64,000 nucleotides of DNA from Haloechinothrix alba (GTDB lineage Bacteria > Actinomycetota > Actinomycetes > Mycobacteriales > Pseudonocardiaceae), in the NCBI RefSeq assembly GCF_900188115.1, contig NZ_FZNW01000013.1, positions 1 to 64,000 on the forward strand. The letters are read 5' to 3'. Below the pieces are notes generated by a model that worked only from the letters and a program-made list of their open reading frames with translations, searched no databases and was not told the origin of the DNA. The number at the start of each line of letters is the position of its first letter. Position 1 is the first letter of the stretch. The position numbers and the translations under genes are program-made. Positions 40,393 through 49,190 of this stretch are shown here, piece after piece.

Positions 40393-41405
40393 GCGTTCTG
40401 CCCACCCATGACCGTCTTGACGGCGTTGACAACGCGCTGCGCGTCGGGAATGTAGAGCGGTTCGAGGGCGTCCGAGAACGGCACGGGCGTGTGCGGCGCG
40501 GTGACCATCTCGATCGGCGCCCGCAGCGAGGAGAACGCTTCCCTGGCCACCAGTGCCGAGACGTCCGTGGCCACGTTGCAGCGCGGGTTCGACTCGTCGA
40601 CGACGACGAGCCGTCCGGTGCTGGCGACGCTTTCCAGGATCGTCTCGTCATCCAGCGGGCTGGTGGTGCGCAGGTCGAGCACGTCGGCGCTGATCCCGGA
40701 GGTGGCGAGCTCGCCGGCGGCCTCCTCGGCAACGTGCACCATACGCCCGAGCGCGACGATCGTGACGTCCTCGCCGTCGCGTACCACGTTGGCCTCGCCG
40801 AACGGGATCGTGTAGCTGTCCTCCGGTACATCGGCCGTGGTGTCGTACAGCGCCTTGTGCTCGCAGAAGATGACCGGGTCGTCGTCCCGTACGGCCTGGG
40901 TCATCAGGCCTTTGGCCTCGTAGGCGTTCGAGGGCAGCACCACCTTGAGTCCAGGGATGTGGGTGAACAGCGGGTACAGCGACTGCGAGTGCTGCGCCGC
41001 CGCGTTCAGCCCGGCCCCGTACATCGTGCGGATCACCACGGGCGTGACGGCCTTGCCGCCGAACATGTACCGGAACTTGGCCGCCTGGTTGAAGATCTGG
41101 TCGAAACACACGCCCATGAAGTCGATGAACATCAACTCGGCGACGGGACGTTGCCCGCGGGTGGCCGCGCCGATGGCGGCGCCGATGAACGCGGACTCGG
41201 AGATCGGTGTGTCCAGCACCCGACCCGGGAACTTGTGGTAGAGGCCCTTGGTGACGCCGAGGACGCCGCCCCAGGCATCCTGTTCGCCGGAGCCTCCGGC
41301 GCCCCCGGCGTTGTCCTCTCCCATCACGATCACCGAGGAGTCCCTCTCCATCTCCTGGGTGAGCGCTTCGTTGATCGCTTCGCGATAGCTGATCGTGCGT
41401 GCCAT
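40389..41405 (-). CDS. acoB: Acetoin dehydrogenase E1 beta subunit
   Basis: A 338-residue transketolase-like subunit of the ThDP-dependent E1. Characteristic segments are ISYREAINEALTQEMERDSS, VIVMGEDNAGGAGG, FPGRVLDTPISESAFIGAAI and VVIRTMYGAGLNAAAQHSQS. The C-terminal transketolase domain contains VTIVALGRMVHVAEEAAGEL. It pairs with AcoA to cleave acetoin into acetaldehyde and an acetyl group. Normal length. Confidence 0.87.
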   Translation of the reverse strand: MARTISYREAINEALTQEMERDSSVIVMGEDNAGGAGGSGEQDAWGGVLGVTKGLYHKFPGRVLDTPISESAFIGAAIGAATRGQRPVAELMFIDFMGVCFDQIFNQAAKFRYMFGGKAVTPVVIRTMYGAGLNAAAQHSQSLYPLFTHIPGLKVVLPSNAYEAKGLMTQAVRDDDPVIFCEHKALYDTTADVPEDSYTIPFGEANVVRDGEDVTIVALGRMVHVAEEAAGELATSGISADVLDLRTTSPLDDETILESVASTGRLVVVDESNPRCNVATDVSALVAREAFSSLRAPIEMVTAPHTPVPFSDALEPLYIPDAQRVVNAVKTVMGGQNA

Positions 41406-41435
41406 GGTTATCGCTCCCTGCGCGAGCTCGTGGGG

Positions 41436-42431
41436 TCAGTAGGAGACGTAGACGTCGGTTTCCAGATCGGACCGGGTGGGCCTCGGTGCTTGCTTTGCCT
41501 CGGCGACCGCGGCGTCGATCAGCGCGAATACCTCGCCGTCGATGCTTTCCAAACCGGCCTCGTCCAGCAGGCCCGTCCCTGTGACGCGGGACCGGAACGC
41601 CTTCAGGCAGTCGACGGTCTCGCGGGCCTGCTTGACCTCGTCGAGGCGGTAACTCTGCTGGTCGCCCTCGAAGTGCCCGTAGTAGCGGGTGAACTTCACC
41701 TCGATCAGAGTCGGCCCGCCCCCTCCACGGGCCCGCTCGATCGCCTCACCGGCAGCCTCGTGCACGGCGAAGAAGTCGAAACCGTCCACGATCACGCCGG
41801 GGATGCCGAAACCCGCCGCGCGGTCCGCGATGTTGTCCGCGGCCACCGACCACGCGCTGGCTGTCGCCTCGGCGAAGCCGTTGTTCTCGGCGACGAAGAT
41901 GGCAGGCAGGCCCCACACCGAGGCGAGGTTCAACGACTCCAGCGTGGTGCCCTGGTTGCTGGCACCGTCGCCGAAGAACGCGACGCCGACGCCCCCGGTG
42001 TTCTGCTGCTTGGACGCCAGTGCGGTGCCGCAGATCAGCGGCGGGCCGCCGCCGACGATGCCGTTGGCGCCGAGCATGCCCTTGGACAGGTCCGCGATGT
42101 GCATGGAACCGCCCTTGCCCTGGCAGGCTCCGGTCCTGCGGCCGTAGATCTCGGCCATCATCGCCTTGACGTCCACGCCCTTGGCGATGCAGTGGCCGTG
42201 CCCCCTGTGCGTGCTCGCGATCGAGTCCCGGTCGTCCAGGTGCATGCACACGCCGGTCGCCGAGGCTTCCTCGCCGGCGTAGAGATGCACGAACCCGGGG
42301 ATGTCCCCGGAGGCGAACTCCTCGTGCAGGCGTTCCTCGAACGCGCGGATGGTGCGCATCGTGCGGTACGCCTCGCGTAGTCTCTGTGCGTCCAGGCCGC
42401 CGGGTACCGGCGTGGGCAGCGTGTCAGTCAT
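41436..42431 (-). CDS. acoA: Acetoin dehydrogenase E1 alpha subunit
   Basis: A 331-residue ThDP-dependent subunit. The ThDP/Mg motif starts GDGASNQGTTLESLNLASVW and ends AIFVAENN. The N-terminal AYRTMRTIRAFEERLHEEFA and the phosphorylation-loop-like THRGHGHCIAKGVD are conserved in the E1 alpha family. A pyruvate or branched-chain specificity cannot be excluded from the sequence alone, but the AcoX and hydrolase-type E2 neighbours favour acetoin. Confidence 0.87.
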   Translation of the reverse strand: MTDTLPTPVPGGLDAQRLREAYRTMRTIRAFEERLHEEFASGDIPGFVHLYAGEEASATGVCMHLDDRDSIASTHRGHGHCIAKGVDVKAMMAEIYGRRTGACQGKGGSMHIADLSKGMLGANGIVGGGPPLICGTALASKQQNTGGVGVAFFGDGASNQGTTLESLNLASVWGLPAIFVAENNGFAEATASAWSVAADNIADRAAGFGIPGVIVDGFDFFAVHEAAGEAIERARGGGGPTLIEVKFTRYYGHFEGDQQSYRLDEVKQARETVDCLKAFRSRVTGTGLLDEAGLESIDGEVFALIDAAVAEAKQAPRPTRSDLETDVYVSY

Positions 42432-42472
42432 GGCTGGTTCTCCAATCCGCGCCGTGTGCGGCGCTGTGCGGG

Positions 42473-43540
42473 TCAGTGGTGTGAGCGCAGCAGTCCTTCG
42501 CCCGCTGCTTCGGACATGACCGCGGCGATGTCGACGCAGAGCGAACCGTCGTCGCGCAGCCGTACGCTCGCCGCGCGATCGCCGTGCAGTTCGATCTCCC
42601 GCTCGCCGTCGACGGCGATGACCCCGCTGGTGGCGGTGACGGGTCGGGCTTCCCCGCTACGCAGTACGCACCAATCCAGCACCCCGACGGGAAGCACCAC
42701 CCCCGGCGCGATCGGCGCGCGCACGACGACCGGGGCCGAGTCGACGGAGCCGAGCCGGAGTACGACCCCCTGGGGTTTCTCCCGCGGGCTCGGGCAGATC
42801 AGGCCCGCGATCGAGGACAGCCCGACCGCGTCCGGTTCGGCGAAGGCGCAGTAGATCTCGGAGACCGCGGTGGGGTCCCAGAGTGCTCGGGAACCGACGA
42901 AGTGCGCGGCGCACACGCCGACGTCGACCAGCGCGCGTTCGCGGCGGTCGCCTGCGTCCACATCGAGAATCCGGGCGCGCGTCGTCGCGGTTGCCGGGTC
43001 CACGGCGCCGGTCGCGACCAGGCCTGCGGCCACACCGGCGACGGTGGCCTCACGCAGTCGCGGGAAGACGTTGTTGGTGCCGGTCGACAGCGCCATCAGT
43101 GGAACATCACGACGCGCCCCTGTCGGTGCCGGGTGATCGAGGATGGCCGATGCCGCCACGCGTGCCGTGCCGTCCCCGCCGAGGCAGATGACCACCCGCG
43201 CGCCGGCGTCGAGCATGCGGCCGACCGCGTTTCGGGTGTCCTGCGCGCTGTTCGTCGGCACGTCCTCATCCAGGAAGGTGACGTGCGGCCACGGCGGGTC
43301 CGCGCCTGGCCTGCGCCTGTTGCGCGCCCGCAGGACCCCGGCGGAGATGCCGCCGAGGTCGACCGAAAGCAACGCGGAGTCCACGCCCGTCGCGGCGAGC
43401 CCGGCCAGGATCCGCTGCACCATGTCGGCCTTCTCGGTCGTCGGGAACACCGACGCCTGCGCCACCAGTCTCCGGATGTCGCGGCCGGATGCGGGATTGG
43501 CCACGATGCCTACGGCCACGTCCGCGTCCCGATCCGGCAC
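42473..43540 (-). CDS. acoX: AcoX, ATP-NAD kinase-like protein of acetoin catabolism
   Basis: A 355-residue protein of the NAD kinase/diacylglycerol kinase fold. It has GIVANPASGRDIRRLVAQAS at the N-terminus and VVICLGGDGTARVAASAILD with the GGDGT motif, then MALSTGTNNVFP. AcoX is typical of aco operons but its exact role is unproven. The GTG at 43540 follows GGGAGG with a 5-nt spacer. It is the first gene of the operon, with a dyad about 93 nt upstream. Confidence 0.85.
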   Translation of the reverse strand: MPDRDADVAVGIVANPASGRDIRRLVAQASVFPTTEKADMVQRILAGLAATGVDSALLSVDLGGISAGVLRARNRRRPGADPPWPHVTFLDEDVPTNSAQDTRNAVGRMLDAGARVVICLGGDGTARVAASAILDHPAPTGARRDVPLMALSTGTNNVFPRLREATVAGVAAGLVATGAVDPATATTRARILDVDAGDRRERALVDVGVCAAHFVGSRALWDPTAVSEIYCAFAEPDAVGLSSIAGLICPSPREKPQGVVLRLGSVDSAPVVVRAPIAPGVVLPVGVLDWCVLRSGEARPVTATSGVIAVDGEREIELHGDRAASVRLRDDGSLCVDIAAVMSEAAGEGLLRSHH

Positions 43541-43632
43541 AGTAACCTCCCAGCGTCGCAGGCCTGGCGTGACCGTGCTCACGTTCGGCCGTGGTCCGAT
43601 CACACACCGGGCGCGCCACGCCGGGAAAGGGT

Positions 43633-43646
43633 TGCAATGCGTTGCA
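43633..43646. promoter_or_regulatory. Dyad upstream of the acetoin operon
   Basis: TGCAA-TGCG-TTGCA is a symmetric site in an AT-richer patch of the 274-nt gap between acoX and the divergent mscS gene. It is a candidate operator for the AcoR-like protein or another regulator. The rest of the gap holds no gene. Confidence 0.4.
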
Positions 43647-43814
43647 TCGGGTAGCGCAGATCCGGGACCGAACCGGAGCCACCGTCCGGAGCCACCACTG
43701 CCGGGTGGCTCGCTTCGTGTGCCCTGCGTGCCACCGCCGGTGCAGCGGCACCGGTGAAGTACCGTTGCCGGATACGTCGAATGTGACCGGGCAGCGGCAG
43801 GAGGACAGGTTCAC

Positions 43815-44798
43815 TTGTTGCAATCAGGCATGACATCGGCTTCCGGTGAGACGGTCGCCCCCCTGGCACAGGCGGACTCGGTATCCGACTGGTTCACGTC
43901 CAATATCGGCACGTTCGTCTCGGGGCTCGTCAATGTCGTCATCATCGTCGTGGTGGCGATCGTGCTGCGTTTCGTGGCACATCGGTTGATCACCCGTCTG
44001 GTCAAACGCGTCATCAGTTCGCATCAACGTCTCAACCAGACGAAGAACAAGGTCAGCCGGCAGGTCAGGGAGACATCGGAGGAGGCGAAGCTGCGCGAGG
44101 AACGGCGAGCGCAGCACGCGCACACCGTCGGCGGCGTGCTCGGCAGCGTAGCCACACTCGTCATCTTCGGTGCGGCCTTCGTGATGATCCTGGGTGAGTT
44201 CGGGATGCACATCGGGCCGATCCTGGCCAGTGCAGGTGTGCTCGGTCTCGCGATCGGATTCGGTGCGCAGAGCCTCGTGCAGGACTTCCTGGCCGGGCTG
44301 TTCATGATGACCGAGGACCAGTTCGGGATCGGTGACGTGATCGACGTCGGCGAGGCCGTCGGCACCGTCGAGGCCATGACCCTGCGCATCACCAAGATCC
44401 GCGACCTCGACGGCGGGCTGTGGCACGTACGCAACGGGGAGATCCTGCGTGTGTGCAACATGAACCAGGACTGGGCGAACTCCGTTGTGGAGATTCCGCT
44501 CGACTACTCGGTGGACCTGCCGCAGGCAAAGCAGGTGATCGAGGACAGCCTGCGGGAGTTCGCGAACGACCCCGAGTACCAGGCACAGATCCTCGAGCAG
44601 CCCGATGTCAGCGGAGTGGTCGGTATCGGCAACGGCGCGATGACCATGCGGATCATCACCAAGACGCAGCCGGGCGCGCAGTGGGCGCTCGGGCGCGCGG
44701 TGCGTGCCCACCTCAAGGAGCGGTTCGACAGGGAAGGCATCCAGGTCGCCCACCCCGTGCTGTACCGCAGCGGTGCCGGAGCAGCTCAGCAGGGCTGA
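43815..44798 (+). CDS. MscS-family mechanosensitive channel
   Basis: A 327-residue small-conductance channel homologue. Three N-terminal helices are present; TM3/pore reads LASAGVLGLAIGFGAQSLVQ and continues DFLAGLFMMTEDQFGIGDVI. The beta domain follows, with DGGLWHVRNGEILRVCNMNQ. A Lys/Arg-rich cytoplasmic loop lies between TM1 and TM2. It protects against hypo-osmotic shock. The TTG at 43815 has AGGAGG 10 nt upstream, whereas the nearest ATG (43830) is too far from it. Confidence 0.88.
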   Translation: MLQSGMTSASGETVAPLAQADSVSDWFTSNIGTFVSGLVNVVIIVVVAIVLRFVAHRLITRLVKRVISSHQRLNQTKNKVSRQVRETSEEAKLREERRAQHAHTVGGVLGSVATLVIFGAAFVMILGEFGMHIGPILASAGVLGLAIGFGAQSLVQDFLAGLFMMTEDQFGIGDVIDVGEAVGTVEAMTLRITKIRDLDGGLWHVRNGEILRVCNMNQDWANSVVEIPLDYSVDLPQAKQVIEDSLREFANDPEYQAQILEQPDVSGVVGIGNGAMTMRIITKTQPGAQWALGRAVRAHLKERFDREGIQVAHPVLYRSGAGAAQQG

Positions 44799-44987
44799 CC
44801 GGGCACCGCCGGTGCACGGTGGCGCCGCAGCTCGAAGGACGATCCGGTCGGGTCGGTGCTGATCGTGTGGTGTGCCGAAAAAAGTCCGACGAATCTCGGT
44901 CACGGTGTCGATCCAGCCGGTTGCTGTTCGACGCGTATGTAGCGGCCGGGGAGAGGACCTGCGGCCACCGAGACGAAGGAGACCTCG

Positions 44988-45413
44988 ATGAAGTTCATGA
45001 TGATCGTCAAGGCCGGCGCCGAGTCGGAGTCGGGTGTGCTGCCCAGCGAGCAGGAGCTGGCCGAGATGGGCGCGTACAACGAGGAGCTCGTCAGGTCCGG
45101 CGTGCTGCTCGACGGCGACGGTCTGCAGCCCAGCTCGAGCGGCGCGCGGGTGCAGTTCTCCGGCAAGGGGCAGTCGACCGTGGTCGACGGCCCGTTCACC
45201 GAGACCAAGGAGTTGATCGCCGGCTACTGGATCATCGATGTGAAATCCAGGGACGAGGCCATCGCATGGGCCCGCCGTGCACCGTTCCGCGGAGGCGAGG
45301 TCGAGGTGCGCAAGGTGCACGAGGCCGAGGACTTCGGCGAGAACTTCACGCCGGAGCTGCGAGAGGCCGAGGAGCGGCTGCGCGAGCGGATTGCCGAGCA
45401 GCACAAACAGTAG
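44988..45413 (+). CDS. YciI/DGPF-domain protein
   Basis: A 141-residue ferredoxin-like (YCII-related) protein. It begins MKFMMIVKAG and carries the name-giving motif VVDGPFTETKELIAGYWIID, then AIAWARRAPF. DGPF proteins are genomic partners of ECF42-type sigma factors, one of which follows 72 nt downstream, so it is probably the sigma factor's main target or co-functional protein. Biochemical role unknown. A GAGACCTCG sequence precedes the start. Confidence 0.88.
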   Translation: MKFMMIVKAGAESESGVLPSEQELAEMGAYNEELVRSGVLLDGDGLQPSSSGARVQFSGKGQSTVVDGPFTETKELIAGYWIIDVKSRDEAIAWARRAPFRGGEVEVRKVHEAEDFGENFTPELREAEERLRERIAEQHKQ

Positions 45414-45485
45414 CGGTCGATTCAGGGCCCCGGCTGCATCGGGATGCCTTGCCGTGGTGGCGAGTGCCTGCTCTGATTGGCGGTT

Positions 45486-46739
45486 GTGACGGTAACCGAC
45501 ACCCGGCGCGCGGTCGAAGCGGTGTGGCGGATCGAGTCCGCGCGGCTGATCGGCGGTATCGCGCGGATGGTGCACGACATCGGCGTCGCGGAGGAGCTCG
45601 CCCAGGAGGCGCTCGTGGCGGCGCTGGAGCAGTGGCCGGAGTCGGGCGTGCCGGACAGTCCGGGCGCCTGGCTCATGGCCGTCGCGAAGCGCCGCGCGAT
45701 CGACCGGTTCCGTAGGCAGGAGCGTTTCGAGCGCAAGCTCTACGAGCTCGGCAGGGAGCTGGAGACCCAGCAGGTGGCATCCGAGCCGGAGCTCGATGAC
45801 ATCGGTGACGACGTGCTGCGGCTGGTGTTCACCGCCTGCCACCCGGTGCTGTCGGCCGAGGCACGCGTCGCTCTCACGCTCCGGTTGCTCGGCGGGCTGA
45901 CGACCGGGGAGATCGCGCGTGCGTTCCTGGTGCCCGAACCGACAGTCGCGCAGCGTATCGTACGGGCGAAGAAGACGCTCGCGAGGGAGAACGTTCCGTT
46001 CGAGGTGCCGGAGGGCCCCGAGCTCGCCCGCCGGCTGTCGTCGGTGCTCGAGGTCATCTATCTGGTCTTCAACGAGGGTTACTCCGCGACTGCGGGCGAC
46101 GACTGGATGCGACCCGAGATGTGCGCGGAGGCTCTCCGGCTCGGTCGCATCGTCGCGCAGCTCGCCCCGAACGAACCCGAGGTACACGGGCTCGTCGCGC
46201 TGATGGAGATCCAGGCGTCGCGGGCACGCGCCCGCACGACGTCCACCGGTGAGCCGGTGTTGCTCCTCGACCAGGACCGGGGTCGCTGGGACCGGCTGCT
46301 GATCCGGCGTGGCCTGGCAGCGTTGGAGCGAGCCGCTGCGCTCGCGGACTCGCCCGGCCCGTATGCGCTGCAGGCCGAGATCGCTGCCTGCCACGCGAGG
46401 GCGCCCACCGCGGAGGTGACGGACTGGGACCGTATTGTCGCGCTCTACGCCGAGCTGGGCCGGACGGCCCCCTCGCCGGTTGTGGACCTGAACAGGGCCG
46501 TCGCGGTGTCGATGGCCTCGGGGCCCGCGGAGGGGCTCGCGCTCGTCGACCGGCTGGCAGGCGAGCCCGCGCTCGCGACGTACCACCTGCTGCCGAGCGT
46601 GCGTGGGGACCTCCTGGTCAAGCTCGGCAGGCACGCCGAGGCCGTCGAGGAGTTCGCGCGCGCCGCCTCGCTGACCGGCAACGAGCGCGAGCGCGCCCTG
46701 CTGCTTGGCCGCGCCGACGATGCCCGGAGCGGGTCGTGA
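45486..46739 (+). CDS. ECF42-type RNA polymerase sigma factor with C-terminal TPR-like extension
   Basis: A 417-residue ECF sigma factor. Region 2 is seen in VWRIESARLIGGIARMVHDI and AEELAQEALVAALEQWPESG, and region 4 in TLRLLGGLTTGEIARAFLVP and EPTVAQRIVRAKKTL. The ~220-residue C-terminal extension (VFNEGYSATAGDDWMRPEMC, PVVDLNRAVAVSMASGPAEG, GRHAEAVEEFARAASLTGNE) is the TPR-like domain that replaces an anti-sigma factor in this group. It is linked to the DGPF protein, as usual. The start is uncertain (GTG 45486 or TTG 45477). Confidence 0.87.
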   Translation: MTVTDTRRAVEAVWRIESARLIGGIARMVHDIGVAEELAQEALVAALEQWPESGVPDSPGAWLMAVAKRRAIDRFRRQERFERKLYELGRELETQQVASEPELDDIGDDVLRLVFTACHPVLSAEARVALTLRLLGGLTTGEIARAFLVPEPTVAQRIVRAKKTLARENVPFEVPEGPELARRLSSVLEVIYLVFNEGYSATAGDDWMRPEMCAEALRLGRIVAQLAPNEPEVHGLVALMEIQASRARARTTSTGEPVLLLDQDRGRWDRLLIRRGLAALERAAALADSPGPYALQAEIAACHARAPTAEVTDWDRIVALYAELGRTAPSPVVDLNRAVAVSMASGPAEGLALVDRLAGEPALATYHLLPSVRGDLLVKLGRHAEAVEEFARAASLTGNERERALLLGRADDARSGS

Positions 46740-46832
46740 GCTCCCAACAGGTGGCGCTGCTGCGGCGGGGGACGAACCGCAGCAACGAAACCATCAGGCA
46801 GAGTCTTGTGCGGCACATCACATTCCCGTAAG

Positions 46833-46852
46833 CTGACCGTATGTGCGGTCAG
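46833..46852. promoter_or_regulatory. TetR-type operator before the acyl-CoA ligase gene
   Basis: CTGACCG-TATGTG-CGGTCAG is a perfect 7-bp dyad, 28-47 nt upstream of the ligase start, near the likely promoter. It is a good candidate site for the TetR regulator encoded after the ligase. Confidence 0.55.
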
Positions 46853-46879
46853 TCCCTGGTTCCGGGGAGAGGTGAGTTG

Positions 46880-48433
46880 ATGAGTCGAGGCGGTGTGCTG
46901 CTGCTCGACGCCCTCCGCCCCTGGGTCGAGCAGGATCCGGGTGGAGTGGCGCTTCGCTTCGAGGAAATGACGCTGACCTGGGAGCAGCTGTCCGACAGAG
47001 TGCTGCGGAACGCCGACGCGCAGCGAGCGCTCGGCCTGCGACCGGGTGACCGCGTCGCGTTCGTCGACAAGAACCACGCCGCGTGTCTCGAGACCACGCT
47101 GGCCTGTTCGGCGGCCGGCACGGTGAACGCGGTCGTGAACTTCCGGCTCGCCCCCGCCGAGCTCGTCCATGTGATCAAGGACTCGACCGCGCGCGTGCTG
47201 TTCGTCGGGCACGAGTTCCGCGAGACCGTGGATGAGCTGCTGCCGGAGCTGCCCGATGTGGAGCGCGTCGTCACCGTCGGTGGTGCCCACGACGAGTACG
47301 AGCCGTTGCTCGCGGCCGCGGCCGCCGTCGATCCCGCGCATTCGGCGAGCGTCGACGACTGTTTCCTGCAGCTGTATACCTCGGGCACGACCGGCCATCC
47401 CAAGGGCGCGATGCTGACCCATCGTTCCCTCGTGGCGCACGGAAGGGCCGCGGCGCGCGGGTTCGGGTTCGAGCGCGACTCGGTGAACATGGTGGCGATG
47501 CCGCTGTTCCACGTCGGCGGGACCAGTTGGGCACTGGCGGGCATGATGCGGGGCTGCACGACGATCGTCGTGCGGGAGGTCGTGCCCGACAGGGTCCTGG
47601 CACAGCTCGCGGAAGATTCGGTCACGCACGCCTTCTTCGTCCCAGCGGTTTTCGGGTTCTTCCTGCAGACGCCCGGTGTCGCCGACTACGACTACTCGAG
47701 CCTGCGCTGCCTCGGTTACGGCGGGTCACCCATGCCCACGGCGCTGTTGCGCAGCGCACTCGACGTCTTCCCGGTGGACTTCTACCAGGTGTACGGGATG
47801 ACGGAGGCCTCGGGAGTGTTCTGCATCCTCGGTCCCGAGGAGCACCGGGACGACGCGCATCCGGAGCGGCTCGTGTCGGCCGGCAGGCCCGTCGACGGTG
47901 TCGAACTCAGAGTCGTCGACCCTGTCACCGGCATGGAGGTTCCCGACGGTCACGTCGGCGAGTTCCATGTGCGTGGTGAGCAGGTCATGGCGGGCTACTG
48001 GCGGCTTCCCGACGCCACCGGATCGACCATTGTGGATGGCTGGCTGCGCACCGGCGATGCGGGCAGGCGCGACGAGGACGGCTACGTCTACGTCGAGGAC
48101 CGTGTGAAGGACATGATCATCACCGGAGGTGAGAACGTCTACCCCGCCGAGGTCGAGCGGGTCCTGTCCGAGTATCCGGACGTGGGGGAGGTGGCCGTCA
48201 TCGGCGTGCCGGACGATACCTGGGGCGAGTCCGTGAAGGCCGTCGTGGCTCCGGGGCAGGGTGCCGAGCTCGACACCGAGAAGCTGCTCGCCTTCGCCGC
48301 GGGGAACCTGGCCGGGTACAAGCGACCCAGGAGTGTCGACGTCGTCGAGGCGCTGCCCCGCAACGCCACCGGCAAGATCCTCAAGCGGAGCTTGCGCGAG
48401 CCCTACTGGAAGGGCCGCGAGCGGGCGCTGTGA
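46880..48433 (+). CDS. Acyl-CoA synthetase (FadD-like AMP-forming ligase)
   Basis: A 517-residue ANL-superfamily enzyme. Motifs are the P-loop-like LYTSGTTGHPKGAMLTHRSL, YQVYGMTEASGVFCILG, the GWLRTGDAGRRDEDGYVYVE core, the hinge DRVKDMIITGGENVYPAEVE and the catalytic Lys in ALPRNATGKILKRSLREPY. It activates a fatty or aromatic acid with ATP and CoA; chain length is not predictable. The ATG at 46880 has a GAGAGGTGAG ribosome site; an ATG at 46841 lies inside the operator dyad and was rejected. Followed by a TetR gene on the same strand. Confidence 0.88.
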   Translation: MSRGGVLLLDALRPWVEQDPGGVALRFEEMTLTWEQLSDRVLRNADAQRALGLRPGDRVAFVDKNHAACLETTLACSAAGTVNAVVNFRLAPAELVHVIKDSTARVLFVGHEFRETVDELLPELPDVERVVTVGGAHDEYEPLLAAAAAVDPAHSASVDDCFLQLYTSGTTGHPKGAMLTHRSLVAHGRAAARGFGFERDSVNMVAMPLFHVGGTSWALAGMMRGCTTIVVREVVPDRVLAQLAEDSVTHAFFVPAVFGFFLQTPGVADYDYSSLRCLGYGGSPMPTALLRSALDVFPVDFYQVYGMTEASGVFCILGPEEHRDDAHPERLVSAGRPVDGVELRVVDPVTGMEVPDGHVGEFHVRGEQVMAGYWRLPDATGSTIVDGWLRTGDAGRRDEDGYVYVEDRVKDMIITGGENVYPAEVERVLSEYPDVGEVAVIGVPDDTWGESVKAVVAPGQGAELDTEKLLAFAAGNLAGYKRPRSVDVVEALPRNATGKILKRSLREPYWKGRERAL

Positions 48434-48502
48434 TACTCACGCGAGGGCTCGCCGAGACACCACGTACGGTTGCACGACTCGATGGTCACCGAGGAGCACG
48501 CG

Positions 48503-49183
48503 ATGGTAGCCGAGCAGGCTGCGCGCCGTAGGGCAGATTCCCGGGACGACATCCTGGCGACGTTCACGCGGCATGTCGCCGAGCACGGCTACAACGAGAC
48601 GAACCTCGCGGCGATCGCCGCCGAGCTCGGGTTGAGCAAGGGCACCATCGTCCACCACTACGGGACCAAGGATCGCCTGCTCGCCGCGCTGCACGAGTCG
48701 TACATGCGTAAACGCCTCGACGAGGCGCGGTGCATCGTCGAGCGGCTGCGCACACCCGCCGAGCAGCTGGCAGGGCTGCTGTTCTCCTTCGTGCTGTACC
48801 AGGTGCACGATCGGGATGCCACGGTTGCCTTCCAGCGGGAGATCGCCCGTATCGCCGGTGGCGAAGGAGTCCGGCTGCGTGACGCGTACCTGGAGCTCGT
48901 GCGCGACGTGCTCCGCAGAGGCACCGATTCGGGCGCCTTCCGCGATGGGGACGTGCCGGTGCGGAGCCTGCTGATGTTCGGCGCCAGCCAATGGGCGTGG
49001 ACCTGGTTCCGGCCGGACGGACCGCTTGCGGCCGAGGAGGTCGGCGGCACGCTGGTGGACATGGTGCTCGGCGGGCTGCTCGTGCACAGGAGTGGCCTGG
49101 CGGAGCTGGCCGACCCGCGCGGCCGGGTGATGCTGTCCGTGCGGGAGTGTCTCGAGCTCGACGTACCGGGCCCGACGCCGTGA
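48503..49183 (+). CDS. TetR-family regulator, likely of the acyl-CoA ligase
   Basis: A 226-residue regulator. The HTH is in SRDDILATFTRHVAEHGYNE, then TNLAAIAAELGLSKGTIVHH. The C-terminal part has ARIAGGEGVRLRDAYLELVR and the TetR_C-type helices. It is transcribed with the acyl-CoA ligase (69-nt gap) and a dyad lies before the ligase, which suggests autoregulation by an acyl-CoA. The ATG at 48503 has GAGGAG 6 nt upstream. Earlier in-frame starts at 48482 and 48470 are weaker. Confidence 0.85.
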   Translation: MVAEQAARRRADSRDDILATFTRHVAEHGYNETNLAAIAAELGLSKGTIVHHYGTKDRLLAALHESYMRKRLDEARCIVERLRTPAEQLAGLLFSFVLYQVHDRDATVAFQREIARIAGGEGVRLRDAYLELVRDVLRRGTDSGAFRDGDVPVRSLLMFGASQWAWTWFRPDGPLAAEEVGGTLVDMVLGGLLVHRSGLAELADPRGRVMLSVRECLELDVPGPTP

Positions 49184-49190
49184 GCGGAGG

